A stretch of 50,623 bases of DNA from Bacillus sp. AFS098217 (lineage in GTDB: Bacteria > Bacillota > Bacilli > Bacillales > Bacillaceae_G), in NCBI RefSeq assembly GCF_002551815.1, contig NZ_NVPR01000032.1, positions 18,889 to 69,511 of the forward strand, in the 5' to 3' direction. The position numbers and the translations under genes were made by a program. Below, piece by piece: positions 34,396 to 42,885 of this stretch (positions are counted from its first letter, which is position 1; every line of letters starts with the position of its first letter). The notes under the pieces are model-generated. The model was not told the origin of the DNA and made no database searches. It worked only from the letters and a program-made list of their open reading frames with translations.

Positions 34396-34854
34396 TTACG
34401 ACATCAAAAGTTTAAACGTATATCGAATTAAACCAACAATGTATGCCCCAACAACACCGAACACAATTACACTCCCAGCAAGCTTAAACATATTTGTAGC
34501 AATCCCAAGGACAATCCCTTCACTGCGATGTTCCATTGCAGCGCTAGCCATAGAATTTGCAAATCCAGTAACAGGGACCGCCGAACCAGCCCCTCCAAAT
34601 TGCCCGATTTTGTCATATACACCAAATCCGGTTAATATCGCTGACAATAATACAAGCGTTGCTATTGTAGGATTCCCGGCATCTTGCTCACTAAAATGAA
34701 AATAATACATATAAAACTTCATCAGTACCTCTCCCACTGTACAAATAAGCCCTCCCACAACAAACGCCTTTACACAATTCATCACATAATTTGACTTCGG
34801 ATGATAATCTTTCACTTTATTTATGTAGTCATCTTTCAACTTTCTTTGTGTCAT
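34396..34854 (-). CDS. spoVAC: Stage V sporulation protein AC (mechanosensitive channel subunit)
   Basis: The 152-residue protein has an N-terminal charged tail, then four transmembrane segments, with KIGQFGGAGSAVPVTGFANSMASAA as the conserved loop shared with SpoVAEb. SpoVAC acts as a mechanosensitive dipicolinate-release channel in B. subtilis. Its ribosome-binding site AGGAGGGCGG lies inside the end of the truncated spoVAA frame, 2 bp apart. Confidence 0.96.
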   Translation of the reverse strand: MTQRKLKDDYINKVKDYHPKSNYVMNCVKAFVVGGLICTVGEVLMKFYMYYFHFSEQDAGNPTIATLVLLSAILTGFGVYDKIGQFGGAGSAVPVTGFANSMASAAMEHRSEGIVLGIATNMFKLAGSVIVFGVVGAYIVGLIRYTFKLLMS

Positions 34855-34856
34855 CT

Positions 34857-35060
34857 TTATACCGCCCTCCTACTCGTTTTGCTAGCATCAATGACAACAT
34901 ACGTTTTATCACGATCTGTAATTTTATAAACAAATTCATTTTTTATGTTTTCAAGTACACTGGCATCCCCAGCTATTTGAGAGATATCAGCAATCTTTAC
35001 TGCATACGAAGGGGATACCTGTAGACCATTTCGCATTTTGAGATAGATTGTTTGTTCCAA
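34857..35060 (-). pseudogene. spoVAA: Truncated spoVAA (N-terminal domain only); spoVAB missing
   Basis: The 67-codon frame starts at TTG (35060), 7 bp after AGAGGTG. The residues MEQTIYLKMRNGLQVSPSYA to about YKITDRDKTYVVID resemble the first 60 residues of SpoVAA (about 200 residues in B. subtilis, with two membrane segments later). After VID the sequence turns into ASKTSRRAV and stops, directly on the spoVAC ribosome-binding site. The membrane half of SpoVAA and all of SpoVAB are absent. This looks like an internal deletion of roughly 1 kb. A working short peptide cannot be excluded. Confidence 0.7.
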
Positions 35061-35093
35061 CTCTATTCACCTCTTCACTATTCCTCGTAGTTG

Positions 35094-35123
35094 TAGTATG
35101 GTTTCTGGAAAATTTTCTAATAC
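35094..35123 (-). promoter_or_regulatory. Sigma-G-type promoter of the spoVA operon
   Basis: On the minus strand GTATTA (35123-35118) and CATACTA (35100-35094) are 17 bp apart, matching forespore sigma-G promoters (GNATR, CATACTA). It lies about 34 bp before the truncated spoVAA start and is intact. Confidence 0.75.
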
Positions 35124-35142
35124 AACTTTTTTCATAAAAAAA

Positions 35143-35171
35143 ATCGAATAGATGTTATTCATCTATTCGAT
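35143..35171 (-). terminator. Terminator of the spoIIA operon
   Basis: ATCGAATAGATG pairs with CATCTATTCGAT around the sigF stop codon, followed on the minus strand by eight or so T residues. Confidence 0.88.
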
Positions 35172-35913
35172 CCTTCATCTGTTTTAATATTTTCTTTTCC
35201 AGCCTCGAAACTTGCACTTGGGAAATCCCAATTCGCTCTGCTACTTCTGATTGAGTTTGATCTTTGTAATAACGTAAATATACAATTAAGCGTTCACGTT
35301 CATCTAACTCTCTAATCGCTTCTTTTAAAGCAATTTTATCAAACCATTTCGTTTCTGCTTGATCTGCAATTTGATCCAAAATTGTAATGGGGTCTCCATC
35401 ATTTTCATACACCGTTTCATGTATTGAAGATGGGGCACGGCTTGCTTCCTGCGCAAGAACAACCTCCTCTGGCGTTAGTTCAAGCGCTTCTGCTACCTCA
35501 GTAATAGTTGGGGCTCTCCCATATTCTTTAGACAGCTCATCCTTCATTTTTCGAATTTTATTTCCAGTTTCTTTTAAAGATCGGCTTACTTTCACCGATC
35601 CATCATCACGCAAAAATCGCTGTATTTCTCCAATAATCATTGGAACTGCATAGGTTGAAAATTTCACCTCGAAAGATAAATCAAATTTGTCTACTGATTT
35701 CAAGAGGCCGATGCAGCCAATTTGAAATAAGTCGTCTGGTTCATATCCTCGATTGAGAAAGCGCTGTACAACCGACCATACGAGACGCATATTACTTTGA
35801 ACTATCGTATCTCTCGCCCCTTGATCTCCATCTTGACTTTTTTGAATTAACGCTTTTAACTCGTGGTCCTTTAGCTGAGGTTTCTTCTTCTCATTTCTGA
35901 CCTCTATGTCCAT
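35155..35913 (-). CDS. sigF: Forespore sigma factor F
   Basis: The 252-residue sigma-70-family factor has region 2 (LVWSVVQRFLNRGYEPDDLFQIGCIGLLKSVDKFD), region 3, and region 4 with a helix-turn-helix (QSEVAERIGISQVQVSRLEKKIL). It directs the first forespore transcription. The ATG at 35913 is 8 bp after AAGGAG; a TTG two codons earlier would be too close. It is held inactive by SpoIIAB encoded just upstream. Confidence 0.98.
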   Translation of the reverse strand: MDIEVRNEKKKPQLKDHELKALIQKSQDGDQGARDTIVQSNMRLVWSVVQRFLNRGYEPDDLFQIGCIGLLKSVDKFDLSFEVKFSTYAVPMIIGEIQRFLRDDGSVKVSRSLKETGNKIRKMKDELSKEYGRAPTITEVAEALELTPEEVVLAQEASRAPSSIHETVYENDGDPITILDQIADQAETKWFDKIALKEAIRELDERERLIVYLRYYKDQTQSEVAERIGISQVQVSRLEKKILKQMKDRIDE

Positions 35914-35925
35914 AGGCAATTCTCC

Positions 35926-36366
35926 TTAATTGCATAGAGCGTTACTATTTGATAAGTATTTTGTCAAATGGATTGTTGTCCCGAAAGATTCGTTTGAAAT
36001 AACTTCTACTTCATCCATAAAATTTTCCATGATAGTAAATCCCATTCCGGAACGCTCTAATTCAGGTTTAGTTGTAAAAAGAGGTTGTCTTGCTTCATTT
36101 AAGTTAAAAATGCCAACCCCTTCATCTCGAATCGTGAGTTTCACCATTGCTTCTTCCAAAATCACTGAAATGTAAACAACACCTTCTGCATTCCCTTCAT
36201 ATCCATGAATAATTGCATTCGTAACTGCCTCAGACACAACTGTTTTAATCTCTGTCAATTCTTCCATCGTTGGATCTAATTGTGCAATAAAAGCAGCAAC
36301 TGTAACGCGAGCAAACGATTCATTTTGACTTAACGCTGAAAATTGAAGGTTCATTTCATTTCTCAT
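35926..36366 (-). CDS. spoIIAB: Anti-sigma-F factor and serine kinase SpoIIAB
   Basis: The 146-residue GHKL kinase has the N-box [14 protein letters not shown]1-box IRDEGVGIF and G2 box [15 protein letters not shown]. It binds sigma-F and phosphorylates SpoIIAA. It starts directly after the spoIIAA stop (TAGATG) and ends 12 bp before sigF. Confidence 0.98.
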   Translation of the reverse strand: MRNEMNLQFSALSQNESFARVTVAAFIAQLDPTMEELTEIKTVVSEAVTNAIIHGYEGNAEGVVYISVILEEAMVKLTIRDEGVGIFNLNEARQPLFTTKPELERSGMGFTIMENFMDEVEVISNESFGTTIHLTKYLSNSNALCN

Positions 36367-36717
36367 CTATGCCACCCCCAATGTCGCGAGCGCATGCGCT
36401 TCACTTTCTTCTAAACGAACAATTTTAAATAAACCTGACATTTCAAATAAACGTTTGACAGGAGGTGAGATTGCACAGACGACCATCTCCCCTCCTAAAC
36501 TTTTCACATGTTTATATCGTCCTAATATAACACCAAGACCAGAACTGTCCATAAATGTTAAATTTTCTAGGCTTAATACAATATGATGAACACCATGCGT
36601 CTCGATCATATCGGTTACTTTCGCTCGCAACTCTTCAGCAGTATGATGATCTAATTCACCCGCTAGCCTAACACATAAGACATTACGCTTTACTTCTAAA
36701 TGCATGGAAAGACTCAC
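36367..36717 (-). CDS. spoIIAA: Anti-sigma factor antagonist SpoIIAA
   Basis: The 116-residue STAS-domain protein has phosphorylated Ser58 in [14 protein letters not shown]. Unphosphorylated SpoIIAA pulls SpoIIAB off sigma-F. The start is GTG at 36717, 7 bp after AAGGAGG. It is the first gene of spoIIAA-spoIIAB-sigF. Confidence 0.97.
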   Translation of the reverse strand: MSLSMHLEVKRNVLCVRLAGELDHHTAEELRAKVTDMIETHGVHHIVLSLENLTFMDSSGLGVILGRYKHVKSLGGEMVVCAISPPVKRLFEMSGLFKIVRLEESEAHALATLGVA

Positions 36718-36760
36718 ACGATTTCCTCCTTATGCTCAAACTTTACTCATTTACATAAGA

Positions 36761-36787
36761 TTTTCGTGAATATAAAATAAGAATCCT
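36761..36787 (-). promoter_or_regulatory. Sigma-H-like promoter of spoIIA
   Basis: AGGATTC (36787-36781) and CACGAAAA (ending 36761) fit the sigma-H pattern (AGGAWWT and GAAT) with a 12-bp gap. It is located about 45 bp upstream of spoIIAA, as in other bacilli. Confidence 0.5.
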
Positions 36788-36863
36788 TCCTCATGACAAA
36801 AGAAGTACTATTTCGCCATAATGTGTAAACTTCAGCAATTATTCTACCTTTTTCATGTATGCA

Positions 36864-36890
36864 GGTAGAAAAACGGCAAAATTTTTGCCG
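36864..36890 (-). terminator. Terminator of dacF
   Basis: CGGCAAAA pairs with TTTTGCCG and is followed on the minus strand by TTTTTCTACC, directly after the dacF stop. Confidence 0.83.
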
Positions 36891-38084
36891 CTATTTTGAT
36901 GTTGAAAACATTCCAAAACTTCTTTTAAATAATTCCCACCAGCTCGCTGCAGGAACATCTTCTCTCGCTACGATTGTCTGCTTTAATAAAATATTTTTAT
37001 CTTTTTTGATGACAAGTGTGCCAAGTGCATCGCCTTTTTTGATCGGTGCTTTTACTTTCTTTTCAGCGATAACTTCTTGTTTTACCTTGTCCATATTCTC
37101 ACCTTTCTTCATAAGGAGAGAAACATTATCTGATGCAACTAAATCAACCTTTTCCTTCTTACCTTTTCCTACTTGTACCGTCTTAATCTTTTCACCGCGC
37201 TTATACAATTTCTTTGTCGTATATTGTCCAAACGCATAATCAAGAAGCTTTGTTACTTCGTTGTTTCGTTCTTTTGATGTAGGTGCTCCCATTACAACAG
37301 AAATAACACGCATTCCATTTTTCTCAGCCGATGCCGTTAAACAATATTTTGCTTCTGTCGTAAATCCTGTTTTCACCCCATCTACTCCCGGGTAAAAACG
37401 AACTAATTTATTTGTATTGACGAGCCAAAACTTTTTCTCCGTATTTTCGCGTAAATAATCTTCATATTTCCCTGTATATTTCCGAATGAGTGGATATTTC
37501 ATCAATTCTTTCGCCATAATTGCCATATCATTTGCAGTTGAATAATGATTTTTCGCAGGAAGGCCTGTTGGATTTTGGAAATGTGTATTTTTTAATCCTA
37601 AATCCTTTGCTTTTTTATTCATCATGTTTACAAAGCCTTCTTCCGAACCAGCAATATGTTCAGCAACCGCAACAGATGCATCATTTCCAGATGCAATGGC
37701 AATCCCTTTTAGCATTTCATTTACTGTCATTTCTTCTCCAGGCTCAAGAAAAATTTGCGACCCTCCCATGGAAGCTGCGTGTTCACTTGCTCTGACTTTA
37801 TCTTCTAGTTTCAATTTTCCTTTTTCAACTTGTTCCATAATTAATAGCATTGTCATAATCTTTGTCATACTAGCAGGTGGTAACTTCTCATTTGGATTTT
37901 TCTCAAATAAAATTTTACCCGTATCTTGCTCAATCACAATTGCTGACAATGCTTCCTCCGCTAACTTCGGCCCTGTTTCTACTTCTGTTTTCTCAGCCCC
38001 TTTTTTCTCGGACTGTGCAAATCCAACCGAAGTACCGGAAAAAAGCACCATGAAACAAATAAGTATTCCAAAAACTCGCTTCAT
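36891..38084 (-). CDS. dacF: D-alanyl-D-alanine carboxypeptidase DacF
   Basis: The 397-residue secreted penicillin-binding protein has a signal peptide of about 23 residues (cleavage after VGFA), SxxK at Ser72-Lys75 (SMTK), SxN at Ser132-Gly-Asn134, and KTG at 238-240. A C-terminal domain ends in an amphipathic helix (WWELFKRSFGMF) that anchors it to the membrane. It trims cortex peptidoglycan during sporulation. It lies directly upstream of spoIIAA, as in B. subtilis, and has its own terminator and a sigma-F-like promoter. Confidence 0.96.
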   Translation of the reverse strand: MKRVFGILICFMVLFSGTSVGFAQSEKKGAEKTEVETGPKLAEEALSAIVIEQDTGKILFEKNPNEKLPPASMTKIMTMLLIMEQVEKGKLKLEDKVRASEHAASMGGSQIFLEPGEEMTVNEMLKGIAIASGNDASVAVAEHIAGSEEGFVNMMNKKAKDLGLKNTHFQNPTGLPAKNHYSTANDMAIMAKELMKYPLIRKYTGKYEDYLRENTEKKFWLVNTNKLVRFYPGVDGVKTGFTTEAKYCLTASAEKNGMRVISVVMGAPTSKERNNEVTKLLDYAFGQYTTKKLYKRGEKIKTVQVGKGKKEKVDLVASDNVSLLMKKGENMDKVKQEVIAEKKVKAPIKKGDALGTLVIKKDKNILLKQTIVAREDVPAASWWELFKRSFGMFSTSK

Positions 38085-38112
38085 GACTAACCCTCCATTC
38101 TATATCAAACCT

Positions 38113-38141
38113 ATTTTTTCCAATTAATATGTTTTTATACC
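38113..38141 (-). promoter_or_regulatory. Sigma-F-like promoter of dacF
   Basis: GGTATA (38141-38136) and GGAAAAAAT (38121-38113) are 14 bp apart. GGNNANANT is the sigma-F -10 pattern. It is 29 bp before the start codon. Confidence 0.65.
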
Positions 38142-38160
38142 ATATTTTTCTATTATTGTA

Positions 38161-38224
38161 TTGACAAATCACCTTACTGTATATATTGTATTAAGTGTAT
38201 TACGCATAGTAGTACACTTAATAC
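38161..38224 (+). promoter_or_regulatory. Promoter and YtrA-type operator
   Basis: TTGACA at 38161 with TATATT at 38182 (15-bp gap) forms the promoter. The operator is a 15-bp inverted repeat with one mismatch, GTATTAAGTGTATTA (38188-38202) and TAGTACACTTAATAC (38210-38224), immediately after it. Placement implies repression by the GntR protein encoded next. Confidence 0.8.
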
Positions 38225-38247
38225 TCATCAGGAAGGAGGCATTGCTC

Positions 38248-38667
38248 TTGCATATTCAACTTGATCCAAGAAGCAACACTCCGATATGGGAACAAATTGT
38301 TCAAAATATAAAAGAACTCGTATTAAAAAACATGTTAGCTCCAGGCGATAAGCTTCCTTCTGTACGCGAGCTCGCTTCTTTGCTCGTTATAAATCCAAAT
38401 ACAGTTAGTAAAGCCTATCAAGAATTAGAGCGCCAAGGAATTATTGAAACATTACGAGGAAAAGGAACATTTGTATCTCAATCGATTACCCCGACATTAG
38501 ACGAAAGGAAAATCGCTATGGTTGAAAAGCAATTTCATCAATTACTACTAGAAGCTTCTTATCTTGGGATTACAAAAGATAAAATTCACGATTGGATAGA
38601 TTCATACTACAAAGAGATTGGAGGAAATACCGATGCTGAAAGTGACGAACTTGAAGAAAACAATTGA
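38248..38667 (+). CDS. GntR/YtrA-family repressor
   Basis: The 139-residue protein starts at TTG 38248, 8 bp after GGAGG (38235). The winged helix is IWEQIVQNIKELVLKNMLAPGDKLPSVRELASLL...NTVSKAYQELERQG, followed by a short dimerisation helix pair typical of YtrA. The family controls ABC transporters induced by cell-wall antibiotics. It overlaps the ATPase gene by 35 bp, and a matching palindrome lies upstream. Confidence 0.9.
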   Translation: MHIQLDPRSNTPIWEQIVQNIKELVLKNMLAPGDKLPSVRELASLLVINPNTVSKAYQELERQGIIETLRGKGTFVSQSITPTLDERKIAMVEKQFHQLLLEASYLGITKDKIHDWIDSYYKEIGGNTDAESDELEENN

Positions 38668-39514
38668 TAATCAAATCATTTTAGACGATGTTTCTTTCAC
38701 ATTACAAAAAGGTAGTATCGTCGGATTACTCGGAAGAAACGGTGCAGGGAAAACCACTTTATTACGAACGATGGTCGGCATTTTAGACCCAGATGCAGGA
38801 ATTGTTACATATGAGGATACAGATATTCATAAACATCCTGAAATTAAACAAAAAGTTGTATATGTTCCGGATTCTACTAACATACTGAACGGATATACAG
38901 TAAAAGAAATTGTGAAGTTTTATAAAGCCGTTTATACAGCGTTTGATGAACAATATTTCTATGAACTATTAGAGCGTTTCAATTTACCAAACAAACGCAT
39001 TCGTAGTTATTCAAAAGGAATGAAAGCATTACTCGCTATCATTTTAGCTTTTTCAGCTAAAGCAGAATACATCATTTTAGATGAACCGACAAACGGACTT
39101 GATCCTATTGTAAAAAGACAAATCTTACAAATTCTCGTTGAAGAAGTAGCAGAGAACGAAATTACAATTTTAATCTCTACCCATCATTTAGATGAAGTTG
39201 AAAAAATTGCGGATACGATCATCATTTTAAAAGATCATACAATCAATTCTATTACTGCACTAGACGATGCAAAATCACGCTACGCAAAAATTCAAGTTGC
39301 TTATGAACGCTCTCTACCTCAAAAACTAGAAAACTTAAGCAATATTAAAATATTAAATCAAACAGGAAAAGTGTATACGATTTTAATCGAAGAAAATGTT
39401 GCTGCAACACTGGAGAAGTTTTATAAAGAGCAACCAATACTCATTGAAGAATTAACAATGTCACTTGAAGATGTCTTCGTTACGACACTGGAGGGGGATG
39501 GGTATGTTTCATAA
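38633..39514 (+). CDS. ABC transporter ATP-binding protein (YtrB-like)
   Basis: The 293-residue ATPase has Walker A GRNGAGKTT at residues 34-42, signature YSKGMKALLA, Walker B YIILDEPTNGLD and the H-loop STHHLDEV. A C-terminal extension of about 80 residues is typical of antibiotic-related exporters. The ATG at 38633 follows GGAGG by 8 bp. It works with the two membrane proteins downstream; substrate unknown. Confidence 0.92.
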   Translation: MLKVTNLKKTIDNQIILDDVSFTLQKGSIVGLLGRNGAGKTTLLRTMVGILDPDAGIVTYEDTDIHKHPEIKQKVVYVPDSTNILNGYTVKEIVKFYKAVYTAFDEQYFYELLERFNLPNKRIRSYSKGMKALLAIILAFSAKAEYIILDEPTNGLDPIVKRQILQILVEEVAENEITILISTHHLDEVEKIADTIIILKDHTINSITALDDAKSRYAKIQVAYERSLPQKLENLSNIKILNQTGKVYTILIEENVAATLEKFYKEQPILIEELTMSLEDVFVTTLEGDGYVS

Positions 39515-40562
39515 AGCGTTATGGATGTGGAATTGGAAGCGCGGGAAGTATGCTGTGTTACTATTTTTCTTGAGTACCCTTTATTATTTATCTTATAGAT
39601 ACTATAAAGCAGCTCAACAACAACTTGCTAATTATTATAAATTGCAAGAAAAAGGCACGTTCTATTATGATTACGCATTTTGGTCAGGGAATAGTAGTTT
39701 TTGGTTAACTATTTTTATCATTTTTTTAGCTTGTCTATTAATAGGATGGGAACGTAGCAACCAATCTAATACCCTACTTATGGCAATGCCGTTTAAAAGA
39801 AAAGATGTTTTCTTATCTAAATGGGCTTTCGGTTCATTCTGTATTGTAGGCTCATTCCTTATAAACTGGATTCTTATGTACTTTATTTATAAAACAACAA
39901 TTCATTTTGATTATCAATCATTTGGGCCATTTCATCGATACTTTCTTTATGCGATTGTTTCATATGTTGCAGTCTATACAGCTGCATTATGTATCGGTAC
40001 CTTTACTGGAGGCGTTGTTTCACAAGTCGTTTTTTGTATTCCTTGGTTACTAATGGGACTTACATTTATTTCATTACTATACAATTTTACAATAAATCAT
40101 TTTGATGCTACAAATAATAGAAACTCTCACTTATATGAAAGTCTTTCTGAAATCAATAAAAAAACAAATATTGTTGCACCGATATATAATTTTTCTATTA
40201 ATTACTACTATAATCCGGAAGGACGTAAAAAAGAACACGATCCAACTACTTTAAGAGATCCAGCACACCATACTTATTATTCACCTAAATCGGTGCTAGT
40301 TCCTATTTTCTATACAATATTCTATTTACTACTTGGCACATATTTATACAAACGGTCTCCAAATGAAAATTGTCAAAAGATATTTATTTTCCAAAAACAT
40401 TTACGAATATGGATATGGGGAACGACAATCTACTTCGCATTACTGGGTGGCTATAAAATAAATCAATTTAGTTTCTTGTTTAATTACTATATCGGTATGC
40501 TTTTCGCCGGAATCATCACTTATTTCGTATTATCACGCCTAACAAATTATAAAGTTTTTTAA
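39504..40562 (+). CDS. ABC transporter permease 1
   Basis: The 352-residue protein has six or more transmembrane segments (about 14-34, 58-78, 105-130, 145-165, 170-195, 270-290 and a C-terminal pair). The start is the ATG at 39504 after GGAGGGGG; it overlaps the ATPase by 11 bp. It shares FHKALW / LLIGWER / MPFKR / ALCIGT blocks with the next gene, so the pair is a tandem duplication. Resembles YtrC/YtrD proteins. Confidence 0.85.
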   Translation: MFHKALWMWNWKRGKYAVLLFFLSTLYYLSYRYYKAAQQQLANYYKLQEKGTFYYDYAFWSGNSSFWLTIFIIFLACLLIGWERSNQSNTLLMAMPFKRKDVFLSKWAFGSFCIVGSFLINWILMYFIYKTTIHFDYQSFGPFHRYFLYAIVSYVAVYTAALCIGTFTGGVVSQVVFCIPWLLMGLTFISLLYNFTINHFDATNNRNSHLYESLSEINKKTNIVAPIYNFSINYYYNPEGRKKEHDPTTLRDPAHHTYYSPKSVLVPIFYTIFYLLLGTYLYKRSPNENCQKIFIFQKHLRIWIWGTTIYFALLGGYKINQFSFLFNYYIGMLFAGIITYFVLSRLTNYKVF

Positions 40563-40574
40563 AGGAGAGATCCT

Positions 40575-41639
40575 ATGTTTCAAAAAGCACTATGGCTCCG
40601 AACGTATCAACAAAGTAAATATATGGTCTGGCTATTTTGGCTCGTCAGCTTCTACAATTTGTCATATAAATACTATATGGCTTCTATTGAACAGCAATAC
40701 TTTCTAAAGGAAAATAAAGAATGGAATTATGTATATCATTACCAGTTTGATTTATCACTTATGGACCCTGTCATATTTCAAAGCGGTGCGCTTATCGTTC
40801 TAGCCTGTACTTTAATCGGCTGGGAAAGACAAAATAACTCCATTGATTTTCTTTGGTCTATGCCTTTTAAACGTTCACACATTTTTATGACGAAATGGTT
40901 GTTTGGTATTTGTAACATTGTAGCAGCTGTCAGCATAAACTGGGGACTATTTGCTATTATGAAAAAAATGACTTTTCATAATAAATATCAGGTGTTTTCC
41001 CCATTTCATCCTTATTTTATATACATGTTAATTGTATTAATTGCTATTTATACACTTGCATTATGTATAGGCACAATTACTGGGAATATTGTCTCACAGG
41101 GATTTCTCACTGCCGCTATATTCATGTTCCCATTGTTACTTCCATCTCTTATCTCGGGAGTCATCGCTGTTCATTCAAATATAGATTTTCATGAGAATAA
41201 TAGTAATATGCACCGTGTTATGGAAAACATACGTATTTCCGGTCCAGCAGAAGATTTTCGTATTAAATTTAATTATGATCCTCAAAGTGCTTATACCGAT
41301 AATGATGGAGTGCGTCATAATGCACCAAACTTTACAAAAGTCCCTTCAGCAAAATTATTGATTGCACCTATTACACATATAATTATTTTGTTGCCACTTG
41401 GTATGTATTTATATGTTCGTTCAGTCAATGAGCGGAATGGTAACTTCTTATTATATCCAAAGCTTCAAAAAATATTTATGGCATGCGCTATTTTCTTTAT
41501 TGGAATTATTGGCGGTTTAATGATCCCTGGATCTCAATCATTGCTTAATTTTTACATTGGATTTTTTGGAACTAGTTTAATTAGCTATTTTCTTCTACCT
41601 AAAATATTGAAATGGAAGTTTTCATGGAATTTCAAATAA
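40575..41639 (+). CDS. ABC transporter permease 2 (tandem paralogue)
   Basis: The 354-residue protein has the same topology as permease 1 and shared motifs (FQKALWLRTYQQSKYMVWLF, TLIGWERQ, MPFKRSHIF, ALCIGTITG, FNYDPQ). It starts 12 bp after permease 1 with AAAGGAGAG. The two probably form a heterodimer driven by the single ATPase. Ends in a strong terminator. Confidence 0.85.
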   Translation: MFQKALWLRTYQQSKYMVWLFWLVSFYNLSYKYYMASIEQQYFLKENKEWNYVYHYQFDLSLMDPVIFQSGALIVLACTLIGWERQNNSIDFLWSMPFKRSHIFMTKWLFGICNIVAAVSINWGLFAIMKKMTFHNKYQVFSPFHPYFIYMLIVLIAIYTLALCIGTITGNIVSQGFLTAAIFMFPLLLPSLISGVIAVHSNIDFHENNSNMHRVMENIRISGPAEDFRIKFNYDPQSAYTDNDGVRHNAPNFTKVPSAKLLIAPITHIIILLPLGMYLYVRSVNERNGNFLLYPKLQKIFMACAIFFIGIIGGLMIPGSQSLLNFYIGFFGTSLISYFLLPKILKWKFSWNFK

Positions 41640-41640
41640 G

Positions 41641-41668
41641 AATAACCTCCTCTCAAAAGGAGGTTATT
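41641..41668. terminator. Bidirectional terminator after the ABC operon
   Basis: AATAACCTCCT pairs with AGGAGGTTATT around CTCAAA. It lies between convergent stops. Confidence 0.85.
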
Positions 41669-42209
41669 TCACATTCTCTCTCCTATCCCCATACACCTTC
41701 TCTTCCTTCATCCCAAACCCATCACCATTTTGTACAATTTGGTCTGTCGGTGCGACTACACTTTCAGCAATCCTCCACTCCCCACGTTCTTTCACAAATA
41801 CTTGGAGAAAGTAGTTCATCCCATTTAATTGATATGGATTTTCTTTTTTCACATGATAGCGTACAGCAATGTAGTAAACTTGAATATTTTCTTTTCCCGC
41901 TTTTGATACGTATTGTGATAATCTTGGAATGTACATAGATGCTTTCTTAAATGGCAATTGCTTCGCTTTAATAAGCGATGAACTCGTCACATTACGCAAT
42001 GTGTCTTGATTGCGGATATTATCACTATGATGAAATAATACTGCATTTTGCATGGAGCGAACCCATAATTTTGAATATAATACAGGGTTATCATTTTCAA
42101 TGTATTTCACTTCTTTTTGTACAACTTGAATAGGTGTATCAGCATACATTAATGTATTAAAGCAGAAGAAACTTCCAACTAGCATGATAAGTGCAAAAAA
42201 GTGTTTCAT
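41664..42209 (-). CDS. Secreted hypothetical protein, 181 residues
   Basis: An N-terminal signal peptide, MKHFFALIMLVGSFFCFNTL, has cleavage after MYA. The mature part, with strands VYYIAVRYHVKKENPY and NYFLQVFVKERGEWRIAESV, looks like an NTF2-like or cystatin-like fold. I do not recognise a named family. GGAGGAAAAATT gives a clear ribosome-binding site. Monocistronic; the terminator is shared with the ABC operon. Confidence 0.75.
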   Translation of the reverse strand: MKHFFALIMLVGSFFCFNTLMYADTPIQVVQKEVKYIENDNPVLYSKLWVRSMQNAVLFHHSDNIRNQDTLRNVTSSSLIKAKQLPFKKASMYIPRLSQYVSKAGKENIQVYYIAVRYHVKKENPYQLNGMNYFLQVFVKERGEWRIAESVVAPTDQIVQNGDGFGMKEEKVYGDRRENVK

Positions 42210-42272
42210 AATTTTTCCTCCGATCTTTTTAATTAAAGTATCGGAGTTTCAAAATATTTTTATTCAAAGAAA

Positions 42273-42303
42273 AAGGATAGGAAAGCTCTCGCTTCCTATC
42301 CTT
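42273..42303 (-). terminator. Terminator of the MarR gene
   Basis: AAGGATAGGAA pairs with TTCCTATCCTT, and the minus strand continues into TTTTCTTTG. Confidence 0.83.
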
Positions 42304-42308
42304 ATTTA

Positions 42309-42728
42309 TTATAATACGCGGCCAAATAGCTCTAATACCATGTCTATCTCTTGGTCGCTCCAATCTTTAAATTTCTCTTTATAGTACTCTTTACGTACAG
42401 CCTCAAGTTTTTCAGTCACTTCTTTTCCATGTTCTGTAATTTCTAGATACACAATACGTCGGTCTGAATTAGAACGTTTTCTCGTTACAAAGCCTTTTCG
42501 TACAAGACGATCTGTTACAGCAGTAATATGGCTGGATGTTACGTTTACTTCACTTGCAATTTGTGATGCCATTTGTGGACTCTTCAAAAATAATGCACGT
42601 AATACAGAGAATTCATTATATGGCATATGTTCTGAAAAACGTGTATTAATATCATTTTGTAATAAACGTATCATCTTTCGAAATGATGCAGATAAATCTA
42701 AAATCAGCGCTTCTCTTTTTTCGTTCAC
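42309..42728 (-). CDS. MarR-family transcriptional regulator
   Basis: With GTG at 42728 as start, the protein has 139 residues. The winged helix is MASQIASEVNVTSSHITAVTDRLVRKGFVTRKRSNSDRRIVYLEITEHG, and flanking helices give the MarR dimer. Upstream frame (about 11 residues) is probably untranslated; GAGG and AAAGGA sites fit the GTG. Target unknown; it is divergent from the SIMPL gene, which may be one. Confidence 0.88.
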   Translation of the reverse strand: MNEKREALILDLSASFRKMIRLLQNDINTRFSEHMPYNEFSVLRALFLKSPQMASQIASEVNVTSSHITAVTDRLVRKGFVTRKRSNSDRRIVYLEITEHGKEVTEKLEAVRKEYYKEKFKDWSDQEIDMVLELFGRVL

Positions 42729-42885
42729 TAGCCTCGATCCTTTTTTATCATATTTGTACATATTATAATCTATACATGCCTATGTTGTATATGTTTTCTT
42801 TCCTTTCGATTCTCAATTATGTAACTTTTTACATACAATTTTCTCTCTTTTGCTCATATATATATAGAAAGGATGGTGAGCGAGA

